Below, one piece after another: positions 52,025 to 60,752 of a DNA stretch of 64,000 nucleotides (position 1 is its first letter; the number at the start of each line of letters is the position of its first letter). The position numbers and the translations under genes were made by a program. This stretch comes from DAOULY01 sp034414595 (GTDB lineage: Bacteria > Chloroflexota > Dehalococcoidia > SZUA-161 > JAUWZY01), in the NCBI GenBank assembly GCA_034414595.1, contig DAOULY010000002.1:62001-126000 (forward strand), read 5' to 3'. The notes beneath the pieces are model-generated. The model saw nothing but the letters and a program-made list of their open reading frames with translations, did no database searches and was not told the origin of the DNA.

Positions 52025-53107
52025 CTAGAGATCGAACTCGTCCTTCAGCGACTGAGATAGCTCTCCCAGGTGAGTAAATGCTTGCTCCACAAGTATTTCC
52101 TCTACACTGTGACTGCCATTCTTACCTGTCGGCGCACAGACCAAGTCGTCGGCTGCGCCGACCTGACCGATATTTTTGAGACAGCACCTGGCTGGAGCAA
52201 GCAGTGCCTGCTCCGCAATCAGCCTCAGCGGAATCCCGCTGTTTTCCGATAGCACTGCCCAGTAGCCCAGCAAGCGCTGTGCTAGCGATTCAACAGACTC
52301 GCCGCCAAGGCTGTCGGAGTCAGTAGGAACAATGCCCCAGGATATGATGCCACCAGCTTTGAGGAACTCTGCCATCGTGGCCGTGTAGCCCTTGGGCAGG
52401 AACTCTATCTGATAGGCATCGAAGGAGAGTATGTCCAGGCCCAATTCCAACAGATATGGGGGGTTGACATTGGCACAGAGGTGCAGTGCTTTAGGCCCCT
52501 CCAGGCCAGCGATGAAAGCTTCGTAGTCGCGCTTGGCCCGGATATCATCATAGCCCGATAGGCCGCTGAAGACCCAGCCCAGACCTGGCTCATCCACCCA
52601 GACAAAGGCATTATCGTTCTTGGCTTTGAGTTCCCGATATTGAACGTTGGCCTTCCTTTGAATGAAGTCAAACAAGATGGTTTTCACCTCTTCATTGTAG
52701 ATGATGGGCTTCATGTTCTCGTCCACTATCTTGAAGCCGAAGCTCACTGGCCCGGTCAATTGCCCCCTGATGGCAGCATAGCCGCTCAGATCGAGGCTTA
52801 AGAATTGGTGATAGACAACAGAATGGTCGAGGCTCAGAGCGAAGGTTTGAGCCTCGACCATCTTCTCCGAGTAGTCGGCGAGTTCAACCTCAAACCTTGA
52901 GCTATCAAAATTGACTCTCTGGTCCCCGAGGTCTACTTCGACGCCGGGAAGATTTACCGAGGTCTGGGCATACATATCCTCATAGAAGCTGACGTTGGGG
53001 AGCTGCGGCCAGAAAGGAATATCCAGGCTCAAGGCCAGCTCAAGAGCCCGATCAACATCGGTGTGGGGCATAATGCCCATGGCAGTGGTTCTGCATCTCG
53101 CTTCCAT
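52025..53107 (-). CDS. MetE/UROD-superfamily protein
   Basis: The 360-residue protein resembles the C-terminal barrel of cobalamin-independent methionine synthase. Probable zinc ligands are H and C of LHLCANVNPPY (near residue 230) and the Cys of ARCCLKN (near 310), corresponding to the HxC and later Cys of MetE. RGQLTGPVSFG and VDEPGLGWVFSG are typical. The N-terminal MetE half is absent, so it is probably a methyltransferase using another methyl donor or a corrinoid partner. It sits between the FAD protein and the SDR in one operon. Confidence 0.78.
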   Translation of the reverse strand: MEARCRTTAMGIMPHTDVDRALELALSLDIPFWPQLPNVSFYEDMYAQTSVNLPGVEVDLGDQRVNFDSSRFEVELADYSEKMVEAQTFALSLDHSVVYHQFLSLDLSGYAAIRGQLTGPVSFGFKIVDENMKPIIYNEEVKTILFDFIQRKANVQYRELKAKNDNAFVWVDEPGLGWVFSGLSGYDDIRAKRDYEAFIAGLEGPKALHLCANVNPPYLLELGLDILSFDAYQIEFLPKGYTATMAEFLKAGGIISWGIVPTDSDSLGGESVESLAQRLLGYWAVLSENSGIPLRLIAEQALLAPARCCLKNIGQVGAADDLVCAPTGKNGSHSVEEILVEQAFTHLGELSQSLKDEFDL

Positions 53108-53186
53108 CTTTCATTCCGCCCTGAAAGAATTACCATCGCCACTCTGCGATGCCAACTTCTCCACTGCCGTAATCTGGCCCTTAAGA

Positions 53187-54854
53187 CTAATAGGGGCGTC
53201 CCTTCTCCTCCCAAATCTTGCGTAGCCCGAAGTCCTGAGCAATGACCTTGTAGCAGTTATAGCCCTGGGTTCCCCGACAGCCGAAGCCAGCATGGGCTGC
53301 GGTGGAGGCAAGATAGAGGTTCTCTACCGGCATCCGGTATCCCGAAAGCTCGGGGATAGGTCTAAACCTGCCCGCTTGGAAGCAGAGCAAAGAGCCCCCA
53401 GCAGTACAGGACCCATGATAGCAGCTCTGATTCCTTCGCTCGACATCGTAGGGAGTATTGACAAAGAAGCCGATGATGTTGTCCGGAGTCATATTGGGTG
53501 CGTACCACTGCCACTGTCTTACTATCTCATCGGCGAGCTGGGTCTTTAGCTGCAACCACTGCCTCTCCGTGAAATAGGTGCTGGGACAGGAATATTGCTC
53601 TACTACCGCCAGATGTTTACCTGATGGTGTTTTGGCATCAGTCCACTGAGTATCCAGCCAGATCAGCAGTTCCATCTTGGAAGGGATTCCCTTGGTGAAG
53701 AGCTCGGCCTTGTGTTTGGCAGCCACATAAGTGGGATCCTTCGGCAGCAACGTCTTGCCATGAAGCAAAGCGCTATCTGGATCGTAATCGAAGCTCTTAT
53801 ATTTAGGTAACTCGTGCATGGCCACATGACACCAATAAATGCCGCCCCGGTCGAAGTGGACGTTTCGGGCCCTGCGCGATATCTTGGCGTTGACATGCTC
53901 TGGCCCGATGAGCCTGTTGATGGTCAAATCGAGATTGAGGTTGCTGACCACAAGCTGCCTGGCCTCTATTTCAGTCCCATCGGCCAGGCGCACCCCTCTC
54001 GCCCTGCCATTCTCCATGAGCAACTTGTCCACTTCAGAGTGGACAAAGCACTTGCCCCCCATCTCGGCCAAAGCTCGCTGTAGCGCGTAGACAATAGACC
54101 GGGTGCCACCTATAGGGATGGAAGGGCCAAAGACCGAGAGAACCATGCCTATAGCTGTGGCTGCCTCCTCAGGGCCGAGTACGTCCTCAGGGAAGGCGGT
54201 GGCAGTGCCCGTCACCCGCCTCATGAAAAAGCACTGCATCTCCGGACTTTCCCAAAGATCCCGCGCCATCTGCTCCGTGCTCATCGCTGAGTATATGGGG
54301 TCGAAGCCGCTCTCGGGATCATCCATGAGCCTCTCTATAGCATCCTTCTCACCCCAAGGCTTAGGTGGGTTATGCCGTGCTTCCGTAAGCGCCGGCAGCC
54401 ACTTGGTGCGAAACAGCTCGAACATACTCCGAGCCGTCTCAGCATCCCGCTCCGAAATCCTGGAGATGGAGCGGAAGGTTTTTTCCGCGTTCTCCTCTGA
54501 GAATTCAGTCCTCCCCGTCATCCTATCGACACAGGGCCAGGTAGGATAGGTCACGATGCTGGTGCCATCCTCAAATATAGCCCCTTGCCCTGCTTCAGGA
54601 AAGACCAAGTCCAAGCCCCTCTCGGCAAGCTTGAAGTCAGAGTAGGCGGGATGGCCGTAGAAACGCGTAGAGTGGGCACAGGGATTGCTCACAAATCCAG
54701 GCAAGGGGAGCTCTTCAGAACAGGCGCAGCCACCCAATTTGTGCTCCTTCTCCAAAACGGCCACCGATAACCCGCTGTACGCCAAGTAGCAGGCGGCAAT
54801 CATCCCATTGTGTCCACTACCGACCACTATCGCATCATAGCTAGCATCAGCCAT
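53187..54854 (-). CDS. Phytoene-dehydrogenase-like FAD oxidoreductase, copy B
   Basis: The 555-residue flavoprotein begins with IVVGSGHNGMIAACYLA (9-25) and ends with NLYLASTAAHAGFGCRG. It is a paralogue of copy A: both share a FYxHPAYxDF segment, ERLxDDP, and the C-terminal IWEEKGRPY/IWEKKGRPW ending. The two copies lie in different operons, suggesting related reactions at two points of one pathway or for two substrates. It leads the operon with the MetE-like protein and SDR, facing away from the dienoyl-CoA hydratase. Confidence 0.82.
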   Translation of the reverse strand: MADASYDAIVVGSGHNGMIAACYLAYSGLSVAVLEKEHKLGGCACSEELPLPGFVSNPCAHSTRFYGHPAYSDFKLAERGLDLVFPEAGQGAIFEDGTSIVTYPTWPCVDRMTGRTEFSEENAEKTFRSISRISERDAETARSMFELFRTKWLPALTEARHNPPKPWGEKDAIERLMDDPESGFDPIYSAMSTEQMARDLWESPEMQCFFMRRVTGTATAFPEDVLGPEEAATAIGMVLSVFGPSIPIGGTRSIVYALQRALAEMGGKCFVHSEVDKLLMENGRARGVRLADGTEIEARQLVVSNLNLDLTINRLIGPEHVNAKISRRARNVHFDRGGIYWCHVAMHELPKYKSFDYDPDSALLHGKTLLPKDPTYVAAKHKAELFTKGIPSKMELLIWLDTQWTDAKTPSGKHLAVVEQYSCPSTYFTERQWLQLKTQLADEIVRQWQWYAPNMTPDNIIGFFVNTPYDVERRNQSCYHGSCTAGGSLLCFQAGRFRPIPELSGYRMPVENLYLASTAAHAGFGCRGTQGYNCYKVIAQDFGLRKIWEEKGRPY

Positions 54855-54913
54855 TCCACCCCCATTTCTTCCTTTTGTTTTGCCACCGTTCCCACTGATA
54901 TGAGTTCTCCAAA

Positions 54914-54942
54914 ATCTTAGCGGACTTCGTCAGGAATATCAA
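54914..54942 (-). promoter_or_regulatory. Promoter of FAD protein copy B operon
   Basis: On the minus strand TTGATA (54942-54937), a 17-base spacer and TAAGAT (54919-54914) predict a start near 54907. Confidence 0.6.
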
Positions 54943-54975
54943 GTGATGGCAAGTAAAATAAATAGCTTTTCAGTG

Positions 54976-55010
54976 TTGACAAAGTACATTACTTTAGGGT
55001 AAGCTATACT
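54976..55010 (+). promoter_or_regulatory. Candidate promoter of the benzoyl-CoA reductase cluster
   Basis: TTGACA (54976-54981) is followed at 18 bases by a weak TAAGCT and at 23 bases by TATACT (55005-55010), so spacing is poor for either alone. Such a defective promoter may need an activator. AGTGGCA (55013-55019) and TGCCACT (55054-55060) form an inverted repeat just downstream. Confidence 0.4.
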
Positions 55011-55120
55011 ACAGTGGCACTGTTGCCTCTTTTCTGTAGCTTTTGCACGCTAATGCCACTCGTTGAGAGAACCGTAAGTATAATTATGCCTACTGCCTCC
55101 TTGAGGAAGGAGCCCTAAGG

Positions 55121-55891
55121 GTGGACTTCGAAAATATCTTGTTTGAAGTCAAGGACAGAGTTGCCACCATCACCATAAACAGACCACCCCTCAACATCAT
55201 CGACCTCAACACCCTGCGCGAGATGATCCACGCCATGGAGGAGATCAAGGAAAAGAGCGATGTCAAGGTGGTGCTTATCACCGGCGCTGGCGATAGGGCA
55301 TTCTCCACCGGTGTATCTGTTCAGGACCACCTGCCAGATAAAGTCGATGATATGGTTCCCATTTTCGGCGGCCTGTTCCGCACCATGCTCTCCCTGGACC
55401 AGCCCACAATCGCAGTGGTAAACGGCCATTGCCTCGGTGGTGGCTGCGAGGTAGCCTGCTTTTGCGACATAGTCATTGCCTCAGAGAAGTCTCAGTTCGG
55501 GCAGCCGGAGATAAAGCTGGGCGACTACGGCCCCTTGGCAGTAGCAGCATATCCCCGGCTCATGGGGATGAAAAAGGCTTTTGAGTTCCTGCTCACCGGA
55601 GATTCCATAGATGCCAAAGAGGCACAGAGGGTAGGACTGGTGAACAGGGTAGTGCCCGAAGCTGAGTTACAGGAGACAGTGGACACCTTGGTGAGCAAGT
55701 TGACCGCTCACAGTATGGTGGCAATTGCCGCCAGTAAGCGGGCACTTTATGCTGGGGATGATGCCCCTCTGGAAGAGTCAATGAAGATATCGGAGAACAT
55801 ATTTCTCAATACATTGGCCAAGTCCAAGGATTATGAGGAAGGACTTCGTGCTTTCCTTGAGAAAAGAGCGCCGGTGTGGCGGGATGAATAG
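55121..55891 (+). CDS. dch: Cyclohexa-1,5-dienecarbonyl-CoA hydratase-like (crotonase family)
   Basis: This 256-residue crotonase-family enzyme probably hydrates the dienoyl-CoA made by benzoyl-CoA reductase. Both catalytic Glu positions of enoyl-CoA hydratase are present: in GGGCEVACFCD and, 20 residues later, in FGQPEIKLG. The loop that normally reads PGAGG is YGPLAVAAYPRL, a departure from ordinary hydratases. The Dch call rests on position directly before the BCR subunits, as in Thauera dch-bcrCBAD; another hydratase or hydrolase is possible. Translation starts at GTG 55121 with AAGGAG upstream. Confidence 0.78.
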   Translation: MDFENILFEVKDRVATITINRPPLNIIDLNTLREMIHAMEEIKEKSDVKVVLITGAGDRAFSTGVSVQDHLPDKVDDMVPIFGGLFRTMLSLDQPTIAVVNGHCLGGGCEVACFCDIVIASEKSQFGQPEIKLGDYGPLAVAAYPRLMGMKKAFEFLLTGDSIDAKEAQRVGLVNRVVPEAELQETVDTLVSKLTAHSMVAIAASKRALYAGDDAPLEESMKISENIFLNTLAKSKDYEEGLRAFLEKRAPVWRDE

Positions 55892-55927
55892 GCGGAGATT
55901 CAGTTAAAAGCAAAAGGAGGTCAGGGA

Positions 55928-57055
55928 ATGTTCGACAAGTTCCAGGAGTGGTATGAAAAGAGGCATGACTACGCCAAGGAATGGAAGAAAAGGACCGGAG
56001 GCAAGGTGGTGGGCTATTTCTGCACCTATGCCCCTGAGGAGCTGATGTATGCCGCCGATATCCTTCCCGTCCGCTGCCTCGGCAGCCATGAACCTCAGGA
56101 TGTATCCGAGCCCTATATCATCAGCATGTATTGTCCCTTCTGCCGCGATGTGCTGGCCCAGGGGCTCCAGGGAAGATACGATTACCTCGATGGGATCATG
56201 ATCGCTCAGTCCTGCCTGCACATCCGCCAGGCCTTCGGCAGTTGGCGGTTACACGTGCCCGTTGACTATAGCTACTACTTATTCTTCCCCCACGGCATAC
56301 AAAGCCCGAGGACATATCCCTATCTGACCGCAGAGCTCGCCGAGTTCAAGAAATCCTTAGAGGAGTGGACAGGAAAGACCATCACCGATGCTGACCTCGA
56401 CCGCGGCATCAATCTAATGAACGAAAACCGCAAGCTGATGAGAGAGGTCTATGAATTGAGAAGGGCGGAAAACCCACCCCTCACCGGTCTGGAGGCAATG
56501 TATATGACGGTCTCCAGCCAGATGACCGACAAGCAAGACCATAACCAAGAGCTTAAGAAGCTCCTGGCCGGGTTGCCCAATCGCAAGATGGACCGCCCCA
56601 CCGGCACCAGATTGATTCTTATTGGCAGCGAAGACGATGACACCGAATTCGTCAAGATGATCGAGTCCTTCGAGTCCACCGTCGTCGTCGATGATCACTG
56701 CACCGGGAGCAGATACTTCTGGAACCAGGTGGTCAAAAATGAGGACCGGCTGGCTTCCATTGCCGCCCGCTATATTGACCGACCCCCATGCCCGAGCAAG
56801 GATTGGCCTAAGAGGCTGAGGTTTGAACACATCATGCAACTGGTAAAGGACTATAACGTCCAAGGTGCGGTGTTGCTGCAACAGAAATTCTGCGACCCCC
56901 ACGAGCTCGATATCCCGCCGCTGCGGGCAATGCTGGAAGCAAACGGCGTTCCCTGTTACTTCTTCGAGCTCGATGTCACCGTTCCCCTAGGACAGTTCAG
57001 GGTCAGATTCGAAGCCTTCATTGAGATGCTCAGGGCTGAGGAGTTGCCTTTCTAA
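55928..57055 (+). CDS. bzdN: Benzoyl-CoA reductase subunit, BzdN/BcrC type
   Basis: The 375-residue subunit is a BcrC/HgdB-family Fe-S protein that, with BzdO, binds the substrate and clusters of class I benzoyl-CoA reductase. The family cysteines appear in MYCPFCRDVL (near 76), AQSCLHIRQ (near 96) and QQKFCDPHE (near 322). KVVGYFCTYAPEELMYAA is the typical N-terminus. Its length is like Azoarcus BzdN. AAAGGAGG precedes the ATG; the gene is 36 bases after dch. Confidence 0.87.
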   Translation: MFDKFQEWYEKRHDYAKEWKKRTGGKVVGYFCTYAPEELMYAADILPVRCLGSHEPQDVSEPYIISMYCPFCRDVLAQGLQGRYDYLDGIMIAQSCLHIRQAFGSWRLHVPVDYSYYLFFPHGIQSPRTYPYLTAELAEFKKSLEEWTGKTITDADLDRGINLMNENRKLMREVYELRRAENPPLTGLEAMYMTVSSQMTDKQDHNQELKKLLAGLPNRKMDRPTGTRLILIGSEDDDTEFVKMIESFESTVVVDDHCTGSRYFWNQVVKNEDRLASIAARYIDRPPCPSKDWPKRLRFEHIMQLVKDYNVQGAVLLQQKFCDPHELDIPPLRAMLEANGVPCYFFELDVTVPLGQFRVRFEAFIEMLRAEELPF

Positions 57056-57081
57056 GAAACACAGTGTAGTAGAGGAGTGAA

Positions 57082-58458
57082 ATGGTTGAAGATGTAAATA
57101 CCGTGCAGCAACGGCTGCTTGATCGCTCTCTAAAGATAGAGAAATACAAAGGCGAGCCATTCAAGTGCTGGCAGAAGGGCAAGGAGCTCAGGCTCAAGAT
57201 CTACAGAGAGTATGTTGAAGCCCACGAGAAGGGCGGACTTCGTGTCTCCGGCAGCACCTGGAGCTTCATGCCAGTGCCCAAGGGCCTGGGCGATGATGTC
57301 TACTGGCTGGTAGGAGAGCCATTTTCCGCCAGCACAGCCAATCTGGTCGATTTCTCGATACCGGCCATGGAGGCTGCAGAAGCCCGGGGCTGGGCTCCAG
57401 ATATCTGTGGCTACATCAAGAACTATCTCGGCTGCATCTATAAAGACAGATACCCCTTTGGTGGCACCTGGCCCAAACCAGACTTCCTATACCAGATGCA
57501 TATCTGCTGTAGCCATGCCAAGTGGTATCAGAACGTGAGCATGCTCGAGGGGGGCACTCCGCTTTGGGCTACAGATGTCGGCGTCGGCACGCACCTGATC
57601 GGCTCTCAGTGGGAGGAGCTCAAAGAGCATAGACTGCAATATGTCGTCGGCCAATTGCTCGATAGTATCGAGTGGTTGGAGAAGACCACCGGGCGCAAAT
57701 TCGATGATGAGAAGTTCATCGAAGCGTTGAACAACGACTGCAATGCCACCTCGCTTTGGGCCGACATCTGTGTGCTCAATCAGGCGGTCCCGGCTCCCAT
57801 GGAGGAGAAGTCCATGTTCGCCTGGTTCAACCTCGCTGGAATCGGTCGCGACCGAAAAGAGGTGACCGATTTCTATAAGGAACTCTACGACGAGGTCAAA
57901 GACCGCATCGCCAGGGGCATCGCCGCTTTGCCCTCGGAGAGGTGCCGGATATTGGGTGATAGCCCGCCACCATGGGGTGCGCTCGATGTCTACCGCTACC
58001 TAGAGCAATACGGGGCTGTACCCTTGGGTTCCACTTACTCCTTCGCCATCATGGGTGTCTGGGAGATAGACAAGGATGGCAATTGGCACGGCCGCAGAAC
58101 ACCTCAGCAGCTCGGCATCAGCTTCAAGAATAGAGAAGAGGCAGTGCGGTTTATGGCCGACTGGTACCAGAGCAAGCCGTTCTGGCAACACCTTTTCGGC
58201 TCCGAGCCCAAGAGCAAGTGGATGCTGGATATCTTCAAGCAGTGGAAGGCCGACGGATACATCATCCACTATAATCGGGGCTGTGAAATGTCATCTCTGC
58301 ACGCTGCTGAGAACAGGCTGGCCCTGGTCAATGCTGGGATTCCGGTGATGACGTACGAGGCCAATCATGCCGACGTCAGGGAATTCGATCCCGTTCGAGT
58401 GCAGGCTCGTATCGATGCCTTTATGGAGAGCCTGGGACTGAGGAAATTGCCAGCCTGA
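57082..58458 (+). CDS. bzdO: Benzoyl-CoA reductase subunit, BzdO/BcrB type, copy 1
   Basis: The 458-residue protein is a BzdO/BcrB-like subunit. Conserved cysteines and neighbours include HICCSHAKW (near 152), DICVLNQAVPAP (near 230) and HYNRGCEMSS (near 396), and CNATSLWADI is typical. It is followed 25 bases later by a paralogue with the same layout, so one reductase locus has two BzdO-like subunits. They may give two enzymes with different substrates (for example benzoyl-CoA and a substituted analogue) sharing BzdN and the ATPases, or a novel heteromer. Confidence 0.85.
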   Translation: MVEDVNTVQQRLLDRSLKIEKYKGEPFKCWQKGKELRLKIYREYVEAHEKGGLRVSGSTWSFMPVPKGLGDDVYWLVGEPFSASTANLVDFSIPAMEAAEARGWAPDICGYIKNYLGCIYKDRYPFGGTWPKPDFLYQMHICCSHAKWYQNVSMLEGGTPLWATDVGVGTHLIGSQWEELKEHRLQYVVGQLLDSIEWLEKTTGRKFDDEKFIEALNNDCNATSLWADICVLNQAVPAPMEEKSMFAWFNLAGIGRDRKEVTDFYKELYDEVKDRIARGIAALPSERCRILGDSPPPWGALDVYRYLEQYGAVPLGSTYSFAIMGVWEIDKDGNWHGRRTPQQLGISFKNREEAVRFMADWYQSKPFWQHLFGSEPKSKWMLDIFKQWKADGYIIHYNRGCEMSSLHAAENRLALVNAGIPVMTYEANHADVREFDPVRVQARIDAFMESLGLRKLPA

Positions 58459-58483
58459 GAGCGGAGGTAAAGAGAGGTAAAGA

Positions 58484-59881
58484 ATGGCAACAGCAAAGCA
58501 AAAAAAGCAAGAGGCCACTGAGTACCTGAAGGAAGCAGAAACCATACACAAATACAAAGGAGAACCATATCAGACTTGGAAATGGGCCAAGGAGATGAGG
58601 GTGAACTACTATCGTAACTATGGCGAGGCCCATGCTAAAGGAGGACTGAATGTAGCCGGCGGCGCCTGGTCCTTCCTGCCTGTAGTCGCTGGCCTGGGTG
58701 ATGACGCCTATTACCTCTCCGCAGAGCCCTACGGAGCCAGCACCGCCTTCGATACCGATTTTTCATTGAAATGCATGGAGGCTCTGGAGGCAAAGGGTTG
58801 GGCCGTGGACCTTTGCGGCTACATGCGTAACTACGTGGGCTCTTGCCTTCTCGGAGAGTACACCTTCGGTGGGCCGCTGCCCAAGCCGGACCTGGTATTC
58901 CAAGACCACATCTGCTGTACCCACGCCAAGTGGAAGCAGGCAGCTATCGAAGCCGAAGGAGGAGATATACCTTTCTTCTGCGTCGATGTCAGCGTTGGCC
59001 CCTACGAGGTGGGGCCGGGAAAAGAGTCTCTAAAAGAGCACCGGCTCAAATATGTCGTCGACCAAATACTCGATGCCTTGGAGGAGCTGGACAAGCTGGC
59101 ACAGCAGAAGTGGGGACGACGTTTTGACGATGAGAAGTTCATCGAAGCCGTTCACAACGACTGCAACGCCACTTCCCTGTGGGCCGAGATCTGCTGCCTG
59201 AACCAAGCAGTCCCGGCCCCGATCGATGCCAAGTCGATGTATCCCTATTTTAACCTGGCCGCCATAAACAGGCACAGGAGAGAAGTAACCGATATCTACC
59301 TCGCACTGAGAGACGAGCTTAAGGACAGGATAGCAAGAGGCGTGGCCGCTGTGCCCACCGAGAGGTTTCGCATATTCGAGGATTGCGCTCCGCCATGGTA
59401 TTACCTCGACCTCTATCGGCAGTTTGAACTGTATGGAGCCACTTCAGTTGGTTCCCATTACATATTCGGCCTCATCGGCATGTGGGAGGAGGATGCACAG
59501 GGCAACAGGATAGCGAGGAAAACGCCGCAGCAGCTTGGCATCGAGATCAAGAGCAGGGAGGACGCAGTCAGGGTTATGGCTGACTGGTACCTGACCAAGC
59601 CTTTCTGGAAGCAGATTTACTTTCCTGAGTTGAAGAGCGATATCATGATCAAGTACTCCAAGCAATGGAAGGCCAATGCTGTGCTTCTGCATTACAATCG
59701 TGGTTGTGAGATGATGGCCCAGAGCGTAGGCGAGACCAGATTGGACCTGCTGGATGCTGGCTTTCCAGTATTGACCTATGAAGCAGATATGGCGGACTTC
59801 AGAAGTTTTGACGAGTCCCGAACACTGGCTCGCGTCGAGGCCTTTATGGAGGGCCTAGGCTTAGACAAGTTGGAAAGCTGA
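58484..59881 (+). CDS. bzdO: Benzoyl-CoA reductase subunit, BzdO/BcrB type, copy 2
   Basis: The 465-residue paralogue of the preceding gene keeps its cysteines (HICCTHAKW, EICCLNQAVPAP, HYNRGCEMMA) and the KYKGEP start, so it too is probably cluster-competent. Differences concentrate around residues 100-180 and in an insertion near LDKLAQQKWGRRFD. GAGAGG precedes the ATG. Which copy is the true BzdO cannot be told by eye. The ATPase genes follow after 13 bases. Confidence 0.84.
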   Translation: MATAKQKKQEATEYLKEAETIHKYKGEPYQTWKWAKEMRVNYYRNYGEAHAKGGLNVAGGAWSFLPVVAGLGDDAYYLSAEPYGASTAFDTDFSLKCMEALEAKGWAVDLCGYMRNYVGSCLLGEYTFGGPLPKPDLVFQDHICCTHAKWKQAAIEAEGGDIPFFCVDVSVGPYEVGPGKESLKEHRLKYVVDQILDALEELDKLAQQKWGRRFDDEKFIEAVHNDCNATSLWAEICCLNQAVPAPIDAKSMYPYFNLAAINRHRREVTDIYLALRDELKDRIARGVAAVPTERFRIFEDCAPPWYYLDLYRQFELYGATSVGSHYIFGLIGMWEEDAQGNRIARKTPQQLGIEIKSREDAVRVMADWYLTKPFWKQIYFPELKSDIMIKYSKQWKANAVLLHYNRGCEMMAQSVGETRLDLLDAGFPVLTYEADMADFRSFDESRTLARVEAFMEGLGLDKLES

Positions 59882-59894
59882 AAAGGAGGTAGAG

Positions 59895-60707
59895 ATGATA
59901 ACCGCAGGAATCGACATGGGCGGCAAGACGATAAAGGTGCTGATCCTGAAGGATGACCAAGTCTTGGCCAAGGGCCTGGCTGTGGCCGGCCTCGAAGAGA
60001 AGAAGGTGGCCGAGGAGCTATTCCAAGAGGTATTGGGAAAGGCTGGCCTAAAGCGGGATGACGTCGAGCGTATCGTGGCCACCGGCGCCGGTAGGAGAGC
60101 GGCTCCCCATGCGGATGACAGCATCACCGAGGTCGGTGCTGATGCCCGGGGAGCTATAACCCTGTACCCCTCGGTGAGGACCGTCATCGATGTCGGCGCC
60201 GAGGAAGGTCGCGGCATAAAATGCGACGAGCACGGAAGAGTCAAAGACTTCGCCATAAATGAGAAGTGCGCTGCCGGCTCCGGCGCCTTCACCGAGTCTA
60301 TGGCAAGGGCTCTTGAGGTTGACCTGGCGACATTCGGCCAGATGGCACTGAAATCGACCAAGTCGATACCGATGAATGCTCAGTGCGCTGTCTTCGCCGA
60401 GTCTGAAGTGGTATCACTGGTTCATGCCAGGACGTCCAAAGAGGACATCTCCCGAGCAGTGCACGATGCCATCGGGGACAGGATAGTCTCCATGGTGCGC
60501 AGGGTCGGGGTGGAAAAGGATGTGGCTCTCATCGGCGGCGTGGCCAGAAACCCTGGCTTCGTTGAGGCTATTAAGAGGGGACTGGGTATAGAGGTGTTGG
60601 TGCCCGAGGACCCGGACTACGTTGGCGCATTGGGAGCAGCTGTGGCTGCGGCCAAAGGCATAATCGCCGTCGAGGCCACCGGGCAGATCATCGCCAAAGA
60701 GGAATAA
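59895..60707 (+). CDS. bzdP: Benzoyl-CoA reductase ATPase subunit, BzdP type
   Basis: The 270-residue protein belongs to the BcrA/BadFG/HgdC ASKHA ATPase family, which couples ATP hydrolysis to low-potential electron transfer. GIDMGGKTIKVLIL starts the ATPase fold. The bridging [4Fe-4S] cluster ligands are in NEKCAAGSGAF and NAQCAVFAESEV, and ALIGGVARNPG follows. Its short length fits BzdP (about 290) rather than BcrA (about 438). AAAGGAGG precedes the ATG. Confidence 0.87.
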   Translation: MITAGIDMGGKTIKVLILKDDQVLAKGLAVAGLEEKKVAEELFQEVLGKAGLKRDDVERIVATGAGRRAAPHADDSITEVGADARGAITLYPSVRTVIDVGAEEGRGIKCDEHGRVKDFAINEKCAAGSGAFTESMARALEVDLATFGQMALKSTKSIPMNAQCAVFAESEVVSLVHARTSKEDISRAVHDAIGDRIVSMVRRVGVEKDVALIGGVARNPGFVEAIKRGLGIEVLVPEDPDYVGALGAAVAAAKGIIAVEATGQIIAKEE

Positions 60708-60752
60708 ATAGGAATTAATTCTCATGGAATGATGGAATGGAGGTAAATGTAG

